A stretch of 64,000 nt of DNA, taken from JAABQG01 sp963726365 (GTDB taxonomy: Bacteria > Pseudomonadota > Gammaproteobacteria > Burkholderiales > Burkholderiaceae_C). How positions within the stretch are numbered: position 1 is the first letter of the stretch; the number at the start of each line of letters is the position of its first letter. The notes beneath the pieces are model-generated. The model was given only the letters and a program-made list of their open reading frames with translations, made no database searches and was not told the origin of the DNA. Position numbers and translations under genes: made by a program. This document shows, in pieces, positions 9,428-18,191 of the stretch. The DNA lies in NCBI GenBank assembly GCA_963726365.1, contig CAVSCI010000019.1, forward strand, positions 62,001 through 126,000. Direction: 5' to 3'.

Positions 9428-11175
9428 TCATGCCGCTTGGCCCACCCGCATCAGCCCGACGAACAGCCCCGCCAGCAAGAGCATCAGCAGGCCAGCACTG
9501 GTCCAGCGGCGCACCCAGGCGTCGAACTGTTCGAGCGCCACGCCCAGCACCATCGTGACACGGCGTACGGCGCCGTCGCTGTGCGGCGCGCCGGCCGCGG
9601 CGAACAGCGAGCGGCGCGACAGGGCGAGCGCCAGCAGCGCGCCGCCCAGAGTCACCAGCAGCGTCGTGCCCAGTTCCCTGGCATCGAGCGGGTTCTTGAT
9701 CAGTTCGGAACTCACCGGCCCGATGGCCGCGAAGGCCAGCAGCAGCGAGCAAAGCGCCAGCCCCAGTGCGGCCCATTGCGAAAGGCTCGACACCGGGTGT
9801 GACCCCTTGCAGCGGCGCTGCCGGACGGCGCAGCATGTTCACCAGCACCAGCACTACATAGCCGGCGGTGAACACGGCGCCACCCTGCAGCACCAGCGTC
9901 CACCACCATTGGCCGGAGCCCTCGGCGGCATCGAGCAGCAGCTTCTTCGCGAGATAGGCGCCGCTGGGCACCACGCCCATCAGCGCCAGCCCCGAAATGG
10001 CGAAGGCCATTACGGCAAGCGGCATGGCGCGCGCCACGCCGGCAAGGTCGGCGATGCGGTCGTGGCCGAGCGCGGCATACACCAGGCCAGCGGCCATGAA
10101 CATGCCGGCCTTGGCGGTGGCATGGGCGATTGCCTGCAGCAGCCCTGCGCTCAGGGCCGCGCCGTGCACCAGCACGCCGGCCTCGAAAGCCAGCGGGAAC
10201 ATCAGAAACAGGTAGCCGATCTGCGCCATCGTCGAATAGGCCACCAGCAGCTTCAGCCGCTTCTGCCGCAGCGCCACGATGCTGCCGACCACGATGGCCG
10301 CCGCGCCGAGGCCGGCCAGCAACTGTGCCGCAGCCCAGCGTGGCCACGCCAGGCATGGCGTCGAACCACAGCCTCAGCACCAGGAACCATGAGCCCTTGA
10401 TGACCAGCGCCGACAGCACCGCACTGGCCGCGGCCGGAGCGCCACCGTGCGCCGGTGGCAGCCACAGGTGCAGCGGGAAGAGCGCGGTCTTGGCCAGCAG
10501 GCCGACCGTCATCAGCGCCAGAGCGGTCCAGGCGACAGGCCCGGGCCGCACCATCCCGGCCAGCAGCGGCATGTCCAGCGTGCCGTAGCCGCCATACAGC
10601 AGCACGGCACCCAGCAGGTACAGCACCGAGCCGCACAGAGCGAACAGCATGTAGCGTAGCGCCGCCCGCAGCGTCTCGCCGCTGCCGGCCAGGCACACCA
10701 GGGGTACGCCGGCGAAGGTCAGCAGTTCCAGCGCGACATAGAGCGTGAACAGGTCGCCGCTGACGAACACGAGGTTCAGCGCGCCCCACACTGCCATCAG
10801 CAGCAGCCAGTAGCTGAACGCGGCGCGCGATTCGGGCGCGCCCACCGGCGTGCCGAAGTCGGCGCGCGCGAACAGGCCGATCCCGCAGACCACCCCGGCC
10901 ACGGCCAGCAGCATGGCCACCGCCGGCCCGTCGGCGCGCAGCGCGATGCCCAGCGGCGGCGCCCAGCCGCCGAGCAGGTAAACCAGTGTCTGGCCCTCGC
11001 GCTGCCAGGCCACGGCGAGGCCCAGCGCCAGCACCAGCGCCAGGGGCATCAGCACGAAGGCCACGCGCTGCACCTGCCGCCCCCCCAGCGCCAAGCCGAG
11101 CAGCATGCCGACGAATGGAGCCAGCACCGCCGCCGGCAGCAGCGCGCCCCCGTGGGTGCTCGTCCAGAGTTCCAT
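9428..11175 (-). CDS. mrpD: Mrp/Mbh-type antiporter subunit D (NuoM/N-like); frame broken twice
   Basis: The proton/cation-translocating subunit homologous to NuoL/M/N and MbhH. It is encoded in three consecutive frames: 11175 to about 10335, about 10335 to 9795, and 9795 to the stop at 9428. Each junction requires removal of one base (GGG-type sites near 10331-10337 and 9793-9797). The joined protein is about 580 residues, normal for this family. Key elements: the membrane glutamate in YVALELLTF, the lysine/histidine helix AKTALFPLHLWLPPAHGGAP, and KLLVAYSTMAQIGYLFL in the second frame. It starts 15 bases after the mrpC stop. If the two breaks are real the protein would be inactive; their identical sign suggests sequence errors. 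Confidence 0.85.
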
Positions 11176-11190
11176 CGCTGTTGCTTCCGT

Positions 11191-11511
11191 TCAATCGCCG
11201 GCCGAGGGCTCGTCGGCCAGCGACGCGTTGTCGGTGGATTCGATCAAGCGCAGCAGCAGCGCCACCGTCACCGAGGTGGCGGCGAAGGCGACAACGATGG
11301 CGGTGATGAGCAGCGCTTGCGGTACCGGGTCGGCCGCCATGCCGGCCTCAGCACCGCGCATGGCCAGCGCGCCGAACAACACGAACACGCCCGAGCCCAT
11401 GACGTTGAAAGCCACCAGCTTGCGCAGCGGGTGCGGCTGAACGATCAGACCGTACAGCCCGATGCCCACCAGCGCGCAGGCCGCCAGCGCGAACAGCGTC
11501 TCGACGCTCAC
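11191..11511 (-). CDS. mrpC: Mrp/Mbh-type antiporter subunit C (NuoK-like)
   Basis: A 106-residue protein with three membrane helices, homologous to NuoK and MbhG. It starts at a GTG (11511) that overlaps the stop of the preceding gene (GTGA), so it reads VSVETLFALAACALVGIGLY. The motif 'HPLRKLVAFNVMGSGVFVLF' and 'DPVPQALLITAIVVAFAATSV' are the conserved helices 2 and 3 of MrpC, including the 'DP.PQAL.lTaIVi' signature. In Mrp complexes C and D form the ion-translocating pair. No SD is needed because of the overlap, pointing to coupled translation from the MbhD-MrpB fusion gene. Confidence 0.9.
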   Translation of the reverse strand: MSVETLFALAACALVGIGLYGLIVQPHPLRKLVAFNVMGSGVFVLFGALAMRGAEAGMAADPVPQALLITAIVVAFAATSVTVALLLRLIESTDNASLADEPSAGD

Positions 11512-12452
11512 CGCGCACCCCCGCGGCTCGGAGGTCCGTTCATCAGCAGCGCCAGCACCAGCACCAGCGTCGGCAGCAGCGCCACCTCGATGGCCACGAT
11601 CATCGGCTTGGCCCAACCGTCCGGATAGCCGAGGAAGGCGCCGGCCGTCCACGCACCGAACAGGCCCACGGCGACGAACACCAGCGGCCCAATGACGACG
11701 CCGCCGCGGACCCAGCGACTGTCGATGCGCGGTGCATCGCCCAGGCCGGCCATCTGCACCAGCATCCACATCGCCGCCAGAATGGTGGCGCTCTGGAACT
11801 TGCCGCCCGGATGGTCAGCGCCGGCCCAGAACAGGTAGATGCCGATGACGATGCCGATCGGCGGCAGCACGCGGGCCAGGTAGGCGAGGATGCCGTCGGG
11901 GTCGGTGGTGTAGCGCGGCCCGGGGCGGCCGCCCCAGAAGCGGTCCGGCGCCAGCGACCACACGCCGATCAGCGCGATCACCAGCACGATGGCCTCCAGC
12001 AGCGTGTCCAGCGCACGGAAGGCCAGCAGCACGCCGGTGATCGGGTTGCCGACTCCGGTTGCCGGCAGCTTGTGCGCCACCTGCGGCGCCATCGTCGGCG
12101 CGGGTTCGGGCAACGCCAGCACGCACAGCACCAGCGCCATGGTGACGCCCACCGACAGCACGAGCGCGACCCCTTGCGTACCGGCGCTGCTGCGTTCGGC
12201 CGTAGCCGCCGCCTCGGTGCCACGCAGCCGCCCGACCGCCCCGAGCAGCAGCGCGCCGGTCAGGCCGCCGCCGATGGCCGCTTCGGTCAGCGCGACATCG
12301 ACGCCGGCCAGCCGCACCCACACAAGCGCCAGCAACAAACCGTAAACCACGAAAGCCGCCACGGCGAGGAAGGCATCACGCGCGACGACGGTCCATACCG
12401 CCAGCCACAACAGCAGTGCCACGACAACGACGCTGACGACAGGGACCATCAT
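11508..12452 (-). CDS. mrpB: MbhD (DUF4040)-MrpB fusion subunit of the antiporter
   Basis: A 314-residue membrane protein. Residues about 1-85 match the MbhD/DUF4040 domain, which in MrpA is the C-terminal extension (core 'LAGVDVALTEAAIGGGLTGALLL'). A middle region (about 105-175) resembles MbhE. The C-terminal part (about 185-310, with 'LARVLPPIGIVIGIYLFWAGADHPGGKFQSATI' type sequence) is MrpB. So the C-terminal domain of MrpA is present here, fused to MrpB, while the NuoL-like body of MrpA is not found anywhere in the window. The start ATG overlaps the mrpG stop (ATGA) and its own stop overlaps the mrpC start. Layout and fusion resemble the membrane module of archaeal Mbh hydrogenase rather than Bacillus Mrp. 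Confidence 0.87.
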   Translation of the reverse strand: MMVPVVSVVVVALLLWLAVWTVVARDAFLAVAAFVVYGLLLALVWVRLAGVDVALTEAAIGGGLTGALLLGAVGRLRGTEAAATAERSSAGTQGVALVLSVGVTMALVLCVLALPEPAPTMAPQVAHKLPATGVGNPITGVLLAFRALDTLLEAIVLVIALIGVWSLAPDRFWGGRPGPRYTTDPDGILAYLARVLPPIGIVIGIYLFWAGADHPGGKFQSATILAAMWMLVQMAGLGDAPRIDSRWVRGGVVIGPLVFVAVGLFGAWTAGAFLGYPDGWAKPMIVAIEVALLPTLVLVLALLMNGPPSRGGAR

Positions 12453-12739
12453 CGCGGCTCCTGGCGCCTCACTGAGCGGGCGATCAACTGCGACACCGCA
12501 GCGCTGGACAGCATGACCAGCAGCCAGACAAGCAGCAGTTTCAGCCCGGCCAGAAGGCTGCCCACTTGCGGAAGCAGACCGATGACCACCAGCGCCAGGC
12601 CCAGGTTGTCGGCCTTGGTCAGCGCGTGCAGCCGCGTGTAGGCATCCGGAAAGCGCAGCAGGCCCACGGTGCCGGCCAGGTAGAAGAATCCGCCAGCGAC
12701 GATGGCGACGACGCTGAAGATATCCAGCAGCAGACTCAT
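12449..12739 (-). CDS. mrpG: Mrp/Mbh-type antiporter subunit G
   Basis: A 96-residue protein with three membrane helices. The signature 'GTVGLLRFPDAYTRLHALTKADNLG' is the strongly conserved MrpG/PhaG/MbhC motif. The ATG at 12739 gives MSLLLDIFSVVAIVAGGFF; a longer open frame upstream has no family similarity. It begins 58 bases after the mrpF stop, the largest gap inside the module, and its stop overlaps the next start. G has no known catalytic residue and is needed for complex assembly in characterised Mrp systems. Confidence 0.92.
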   Translation of the reverse strand: MSLLLDIFSVVAIVAGGFFYLAGTVGLLRFPDAYTRLHALTKADNLGLALVVIGLLPQVGSLLAGLKLLLVWLLVMLSSAAVSQLIARSVRRQEPR

Positions 12740-12797
12740 TGAACGACCCTTCGCGCAGCGCGCTCCGGGGTGAGCTCTTGGGAGCAGCCGGGCGTGT

Positions 12798-13085
12798 TCA
12801 TTTGGCGGTCTTCTCGTCGTTGGCCGGCTGGTCCTGGCGCAGCGCGAACTTGACGAAGGCGATCGAGGCGAAGGCACTCAGCAGCGCCAGCGTCAGCGCG
12901 ACGTCGAACACCGCACTCTCGCCGGAGGCTGCGCCGAACAGCAGCAGTGCACCCACGGCGCCCGAGCCTAGCAACTGCGCGGCCATCATGCGCTCGGCCC
13001 GCCCCGGGCCGCGCGCCACGCGCAGCAGGCCGAGTGCCACCATCAGCACGATGAAGGCACCGGCCGAGAGCATGAAATCAGCCAT
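12798..13085 (-). CDS. mrpF: Mrp/Mbh-type antiporter subunit F
   Basis: A 95-residue protein with three membrane helices and the MrpF pattern 'LRVARGPGRAERMMAAQLLGSGAVG' followed by 'DVALTLALLSAFASIAFVKF'. The start at 13085 overlaps the mrpE stop by eight bases. The last residues (QDQPANDEKTAK) form a short polar tail. It belongs to the same operon as the flanking RND pump gene. A minor feature: there is a 58-base interval before mrpG. Confidence 0.92.
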   Translation of the reverse strand: MADFMLSAGAFIVLMVALGLLRVARGPGRAERMMAAQLLGSGAVGALLLFGAASGESAVFDVALTLALLSAFASIAFVKFALRQDQPANDEKTAK

Positions 13086-13575
13086 CGCGCGGCTCCGGCT
13101 GCAGCGCCTTGGCGTAGGCGCGTTCCTCGGCGGCCAGTTGCTCGAGCACTGGTTGGCGCGTGTCGAGGCAGTGGAACTTGATCGTGCCTGATGTTTCGCC
13201 GCTGGCCACTGAGCCTGGCATCAGGCTGGCGATCAGCTCGAAGGCACTGCGCGCCGAGCCCGGCGGCAGCTGGGTGCGGTACTCGATGAAGCCGGGCTGC
13301 AGATCCAGCTGCGGCGCGAAAGCGCGGCGCGCCACATCCAGGCCGGCCACCAGCGAATGAAAGAGGAAGCGCGGTAGCATCAGCAGCAGCAGGCCCAGAC
13401 GCACGCGGCCGCTGGTCGGCGGCAGCAGCTTGATACTGACAAAGGCCGCAGCGGCGCTGGCCAGCACGCCGACCAGCAGGTGCGACGGCTTGGCGCTCTG
13501 GTCGACGACGATCCAAAGGCCGAAGTAATAAGCGGCGCGCACGGCGAACGTCCGGCCAGGGCCGCTGTGGTTCAT
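13078..13575 (-). CDS. mrpE: Mrp/Mbh-type antiporter subunit E
   Basis: A 165-residue protein. ATG at 13575 gives MNHSGPGRTFAVRAAYYFGLWIVVD, with the usual two N-terminal membrane helices and the MrpE core 'SHLLVGVLASAAAAFVSIKLLPP' and 'LPRFLFHSLVAGLDVARRAFAP'. The C-terminal soluble domain includes 'VEYRTQLP'-like and 'SLMPGSVA...G.I..HCLDT' segments, which are typical. It starts only 22 bases after the stop of the RND pump gene, on the same strand, which is the main evidence that the antiporter module is transcribed together with the efflux pump. Confidence 0.9.
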   Translation of the reverse strand: MNHSGPGRTFAVRAAYYFGLWIVVDQSAKPSHLLVGVLASAAAAFVSIKLLPPTSGRVRLGLLLLMLPRFLFHSLVAGLDVARRAFAPQLDLQPGFIEYRTQLPPGSARSAFELIASLMPGSVASGETSGTIKFHCLDTRQPVLEQLAAEERAYAKALQPEPRDG

Positions 13576-13597
13576 ATTGCAAGCCCGACAGGCGTGG

Positions 13598-16500
13598 TCA
13601 TGCCGGCTGCTCCGCGGCCATCGGCTTGGGCGCGGCGTCTTCCTTGCCAAACACCGCCATATAGACCGTCGGCAGGAACACCAGTGTCAGCAACGTGGCC
13701 ACCAACAGCCCGCCCATGATGGCAAAGGCCATCGGCCCCCAGAACACGGTAGGCGCGATCGGGAGCAGGCCGAGCACGGTGGACATCGCGGCCAGCATCA
13801 TCGGCCGAAACCGGTTGGTCGCCGAGGACAGGACGGCGTCGCGAACGCTATGGCCGGCAGCACGCTCTTCCTCGATCGATACGATCAGGATCACCGCGTT
13901 CTTGGCGATCATGCCGATCAGCGCCAGGATGCCGAGGATGGCCACGAAGCCCAGCGGCCGGTTGAATACCAGCAGCGCCAGCACCACACCGATCAGCCCC
14001 AGCGGCAGGATCGCCACCACCATGACCAGGCGGCGGAAACTGACCAGCATGACCATGATCGCCAGCAGCATCAGCACGATCATCATCGGTACCACCGCGA
14101 ACACCGAGGCCTGCGAGGCCTGGCTTTCCTCATACAGGCCGCCGGTCTCGACCTTGTAGGCCTTGGGCAGCTTGGTGCCGAATTCGGTGATCCTCGGCCT
14201 CAGATCGGCCACCACGCTGTCGGGCAGCACGCCGGCGTTGACGTCAGCACGCACGGTGAGCGTGGGCACGCGGTCACGGCGCCACACCAGCGGGAACTCC
14301 TGCTCCTCGACGAAGCTGGCAAACTGCTTCAGCGGCACCATGCGCCCGCTGGGCGTGGGCACCTGCAGCGAGGACAGCGTCTGGAACGACACGCGCTCAG
14401 CGTCGGTGGCACGCGCCACCACGTTGACCAGGTAAATGTCGTCGCGCACTTGTGTGACCGCCGTGCCGCTGACCGCTGCATTGAGCACGCCCGCCAACGC
14501 GGCGGAACTGATGCCCAGTTGTCTGGCCTGGTCCTGGTTCACCTTGACGCGCAGCTGGCGGGCCGGCTCCATCCAGTCGAAATGCACCTGGCGCGTGCGC
14601 GCATCGCTGCCCACCACCTGCGCCAGCTCCTGCGCGATGCGGCGCACCTCGTCCTTGTCGGGTCCTGTCACGCGGTACTGCAGCGGCCAGCCCACCGGCG
14701 GGCCGAGTTCCAGCGGCGACACGCGCGCCACGACCTCGGGGAACTGCTCGGCCAACACCTTCTCCAGCTTGACCTGCAAGCGCTCGCGCGCCTCCAGGTC
14801 CTTGGCGACGATCACGAACTGGCCGAAGAAGGGGTTGGCCAGTTGCACGTTCAGTGTCAGGATGAAGCGGATCGCGCCGCGCCCCACGTAGCTGCTGAAG
14901 TGGTCGACGTCGGGGTCGGCCTTCAGCACTTCCTCCAGGCGCTTGACCTGCTGCTCGGTGGCAAAGATCGACGCGTTCTGGCGCAGCGTCAGGTCCACCG
15001 TCAGCTCGGGCCGGTCGCTGGCCGGGAAGAATTGGCGCGGCACGTAGTTCGACAGGAAAAGCGCCGCGACAAAGGCCCCCAGCGTCAGGCCGATGGTCAG
15101 CCACTTCATGCGTATGGCACCTCGCAAGAAAGCGCTGTACAGCACCAGCAGCTTGCCCGGCTTGGCCTCGGCCTGCGGCCCCTTCGGCGCCTTGAGCAGC
15201 GCTTTGCCGATCAGCGGCGCGAAGAGCACCGCCACCAGCCAGCTGACAATCAGCGAAATGGCGACCACCGAGAAGATCGAGAACGTGTACTCACCGGCCG
15301 AGCTCCTGGCGAAGCCGATGGGCACGAAGCTGGCGATCGTGACCAGCGTACCGATCAGCATCGGTGCGGCGAGCGTGCGGTAGGCAAAGGTCGCAGCCTC
15401 GTCCGGGCTGTCGCCGGCGCCCAGCCGGCGCAGCATTGCGTCCACCGTGGTCATCGCGTCGTCGACCAGCATGCCGAGTGCAATGATCAGCGCGCCCAAC
15501 GAGATGCGGTGCAGGTCTATGCTGGCCACGTTCATCACTGCGAACACGATTGCCATCGTCAGCGGAATGGCCAGAGCCACCACTGCGCCCGGGCGCATTC
15601 CCAGGCTGACAAAACTGCACAACAGGATGATGACGATCGCCTGCCAGAGCGAGGTCATGAAGTCACTGATCGCCAGGTCGACGGTCACTGCCTGATCGGC
15701 GACCAGCGTCGGTTCGATGCCCACCGGCAGGTTGGACTTGATGTCAGCCATCTCGCGGCGCACGTTTTCACCCAGGGCCAGGATGTCACCGGCGTCGCGC
15801 ATCGCGATGGCCAGGCCGATCGCCTGCTTGCCATTGACGCGGAACATCGGTTGTGGCGGATCGGTAAAGCCGCGCCGCACGGTGGCGATGTCGCCGAGAC
15901 GGAAGATGCGGTCGCCCGAGACGATGTTGACCGCCTCGATGTCGCGCTCCGAGTCGAAGGATCCCGATACCCGCAGAAACACGCGCTCCTGCTCACCCTG
16001 AATCGTGCCCGCCGGGCGCACCAGGTTCTGCGCCTGAAGCGTCGAAATGATCTGATTCAGGTTCAACCGCATCCCGGCCAGGCGCTCGGTCGAGAATTCC
16101 ACGTAGATCTGCTCGTCCTGGGCGCCCATCACCTCAACTTTTGAAACATCGGGCACCTGCAGCAGGCGGGACCGCGCCGCCTCCACGTAATCGCGCAGCT
16201 CGCGCAAGCTGAAGCCATCGGCGGTGAACGCGTAGATGATGCCAAAGGTGTCGCCGAAGTCATCGTTGAAAAACGGGCCGATCACGCCCTGCGGCAGCGT
16301 GCCGCGCATGTCGCCAACGTTCTTGCGGACCTGATACCAGACGTCAGGCACTGCAGCCGGCGGTGTCGAACCCTTCAGGTCGACGAATATCGTTGTCTGC
16401 CCGGCAATGGTGTAGCTTCGGATGCGGTCCAGGTGCTTTGTTTCCTGCAGCGTTCGCTCCAGGCGCTCGGTCACCTGTTTGAGCATCTCCTCGCTGGTGG

Positions 16501-16669
16501 CTCCGGGCCAGGCGGCACCGACCACCATCGTGCGAACGGTAAAGGCCGGGTCCTCCCCGCGCCCGAGCTTCAGGAAGGACATGGTGCCGGCCACAACAGC
16601 CAGGATCATCAGGAAGATCACCAGCGAGCGCTTCTTCAGCGCCCACTCGGAAAGATTCGGTCCGATCAC
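13598..16669 (-). CDS. RND (HAE1/AcrB-type) efflux pump, inner-membrane subunit
   Basis: A 1023-residue resistance-nodulation-division transporter with twelve membrane helices and two large periplasmic loops. Helix 4 carries the proton-relay aspartates in 'LGMLVDDAMTTVDAM' (adjacent D-D). The N-terminal 'WALKKRSLVIFLMILAVVAG' and the C-terminal 'PIAPTVFWGPMAFAIMGGLL' are typical. Sequence style is closer to the shorter, TriC-like branch (about 1015-1025 residues) than to AcrB (1049). It starts at GTG 16669, two bases after the adaptor stop, and is followed 22 bases later by mrpE. Substrates cannot be predicted; detergents, biocides and solvents are usual for this branch. Confidence 0.93.
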   Translation of the reverse strand: MIGPNLSEWALKKRSLVIFLMILAVVAGTMSFLKLGRGEDPAFTVRTMVVGAAWPGATSEEMLKQVTERLERTLQETKHLDRIRSYTIAGQTTIFVDLKGSTPPAAVPDVWYQVRKNVGDMRGTLPQGVIGPFFNDDFGDTFGIIYAFTADGFSLRELRDYVEAARSRLLQVPDVSKVEVMGAQDEQIYVEFSTERLAGMRLNLNQIISTLQAQNLVRPAGTIQGEQERVFLRVSGSFDSERDIEAVNIVSGDRIFRLGDIATVRRGFTDPPQPMFRVNGKQAIGLAIAMRDAGDILALGENVRREMADIKSNLPVGIEPTLVADQAVTVDLAISDFMTSLWQAIVIILLCSFVSLGMRPGAVVALAIPLTMAIVFAVMNVASIDLHRISLGALIIALGMLVDDAMTTVDAMLRRLGAGDSPDEAATFAYRTLAAPMLIGTLVTIASFVPIGFARSSAGEYTFSIFSVVAISLIVSWLVAVLFAPLIGKALLKAPKGPQAEAKPGKLLVLYSAFLRGAIRMKWLTIGLTLGAFVAALFLSNYVPRQFFPASDRPELTVDLTLRQNASIFATEQQVKRLEEVLKADPDVDHFSSYVGRGAIRFILTLNVQLANPFFGQFVIVAKDLEARERLQVKLEKVLAEQFPEVVARVSPLELGPPVGWPLQYRVTGPDKDEVRRIAQELAQVVGSDARTRQVHFDWMEPARQLRVKVNQDQARQLGISSAALAGVLNAAVSGTAVTQVRDDIYLVNVVARATDAERVSFQTLSSLQVPTPSGRMVPLKQFASFVEEQEFPLVWRRDRVPTLTVRADVNAGVLPDSVVADLRPRITEFGTKLPKAYKVETGGLYEESQASQASVFAVVPMMIVLMLLAIMVMLVSFRRLVMVVAILPLGLIGVVLALLVFNRPLGFVAILGILALIGMIAKNAVILIVSIEEERAAGHSVRDAVLSSATNRFRPMMLAAMSTVLGLLPIAPTVFWGPMAFAIMGGLLVATLLTLVFLPTVYMAVFGKEDAAPKPMAAEQPA

Positions 16670-16671
16670 GA

Positions 16672-17838
16672 TCAGTTCTCAATCATTCGGACTTTTTGTC
16701 CAGGGCGCAACGCCTGAACACCCGCCGTGACGACCACGTCACCGGCACTCAGGCCTGAAGCCACCTGGACAGACGTTGCATCCGCGGCGCTCACCGCGAT
16801 ATTGCGAAGCGACACGGTGCCGGCTTTTGGATCAACAATCCAGACAGCCGTCTTGCCGTCTGCTCGCATCAGGGCAGCAGAAGGCAACGCAATACCCGGC
16901 GGAGCATCCAGGCGCATTCGGCCGGTGACGGTGCTTCCCAGCCGCATGGCAGCGGGTGGGTTGATCAAGCGGACGCGCACCGCGAAGGTCCCGGTGACCG
17001 GGTCGGCGCGCGGTGCGACCTCTCGAACGCGTCCGATGGCAGTGACTTTGGGGTTCATCGCCAGCGCGACAGAGAGGTCGCGCGACGAATCGGCTTTGTC
17101 GCCAGGCTTGCCGTCCCGACCGAGGCTGACGGCAATCTTGGGGTCAAGTGGCGCTGCGTCCTTGATCTGTGCCGGCACATCGAAGACCGCATCGCGCGCG
17201 CCGTCCTGGGCGACCTGAACGATCATGCGTCCCCCAGACACGACCTCGCCTGGCTCGGGGCCGCGCGCCGTGACCACGCCAGCCACATCTGCGAACAAGC
17301 GTGTATAGCTCAGCCGGTTCTGCGCCAGGTTGACCTGGCCTTGCACCGACAAGACCTGCGCCTCGGCCGACTGCAACAATGCCTTTGCCTGATCGAACTG
17401 CGCTCGGGAAACCGCATCCTCGACGACCAGTTCGGCCATGCGGTTGTAATTTGCACGGGCCTCGACCAATTGGGCATTGGCACCGGCAAGCTGGGCACGC
17501 GCGGACAGCAGAGCGCTTTCCTCGTTCTGGGGATCCAGGCGCGCGATCAACTGACCAGGTCTGACGTTGTCGCCAACGTCCACTGCCCGTTCGATCAGCC
17601 TGCCATCAATCCTGAATGACTGGTTGATCTCGGTTTGCGCCTGCACCGTGCCGGTCAGCATGACCATGCCATCGACCGCGCTGGTGTCGATTTGCTTGAC
17701 CCGGACCGGCCGCACCTCCGGTGCCGCTGCTTCGCCGGCGCGCTGGCAACCCGACAGCAATGCCAGCACGGCGAGCGCGAAAAATACGACAAGCCCTGGC
17801 GAGGAGCCGATACGCTTGAAGGCAGAATTTACATTCAC
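16672..17838 (-). CDS. RND efflux periplasmic adaptor (membrane fusion protein), lipoprotein
   Basis: A 388-residue adaptor of the HlyD/AcrA class. A lipoprotein signal (FFALAVLALLSGC) is followed by a barrel-sandwich (lipoyl-like) hybrid domain split by a helical hairpin (residues about 105-175, rich in 'QAKALLQSAEAQV'), then beta-barrel and membrane-proximal domains. GTG at 17838 is chosen because CAGGAG lies seven bases upstream. It is the first gene of the operon: pump, antiporter module and outer-membrane factor follow on the same strand. The upstream 350 bases hold a GC-rich palindrome that could be an operator, but no regulator gene lies next to it. Confidence 0.93.
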   Translation of the reverse strand: MNVNSAFKRIGSSPGLVVFFALAVLALLSGCQRAGEAAAPEVRPVRVKQIDTSAVDGMVMLTGTVQAQTEINQSFRIDGRLIERAVDVGDNVRPGQLIARLDPQNEESALLSARAQLAGANAQLVEARANYNRMAELVVEDAVSRAQFDQAKALLQSAEAQVLSVQGQVNLAQNRLSYTRLFADVAGVVTARGPEPGEVVSGGRMIVQVAQDGARDAVFDVPAQIKDAAPLDPKIAVSLGRDGKPGDKADSSRDLSVALAMNPKVTAIGRVREVAPRADPVTGTFAVRVRLINPPAAMRLGSTVTGRMRLDAPPGIALPSAALMRADGKTAVWIVDPKAGTVSLRNIAVSAADATSVQVASGLSAGDVVVTAGVQALRPGQKVRMIEN

Positions 17839-18191
17839 AGGGCAACTCCTGAACAGGGTTTTCCAACCCGTCTACTTTCTATCTCTTTCAATCGTAGCAT
17901 TCGCCACCCGGGTGGTGCATCGTTCGATGGTTCGGTTGACCAGAAATCATGGGCATGCCATCTAGGGCAATGGCAATGGCAGTAGCAGCAGGGGGCGGGG
18001 ACCTATTTTGCGTGGTCCACCGCCCGAAAACCACGGTATGCTTCGGCGCAGGCTGGCAAGCGTTGAAACAGACGCAAAGCAGCAGGCACTTCCACTTCAG
18101 TCTGCAGGGAACAGGATGCAGGGTGCCTGAGCAGTTGCCGGTGGTTTTATAGACACAGCCACGTGATGTGGATTTATGAGGGGGTCGATCC
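17839..18191. other. Divergent intergenic region, 353 bases
   Basis: This is the shared upstream region of the RND/antiporter operon (minus) and a small secreted-protein gene (plus). It contains the perfect palindrome at 17904-17915 described separately. The remaining open frames (for example 17949-18152) have no recognisable protein character. Confidence 0.5.
17904..17915. promoter_or_regulatory. Perfect 12-bp palindrome upstream of the RND/antiporter operon (possible operator)
   Basis: CCACCC directly followed by GGGTGG, embedded in imperfect longer arms (GCATTCG... and ...TGCATCG). It lies 66 bases before the adaptor start. TetR- and MarR-type repressors of RND operons commonly bind palindromes in this position; no regulator gene is adjacent, so the role is a guess. 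Confidence 0.35.

Noticed and set aside
13577..16144. Plus-strand open frame of 855 codons opposite the RND pump gene
   Set aside because: It is a GC-rich antisense frame rich in His, Gln, Arg and Asp with no family resemblance. The minus strand encodes a complete RND pump.
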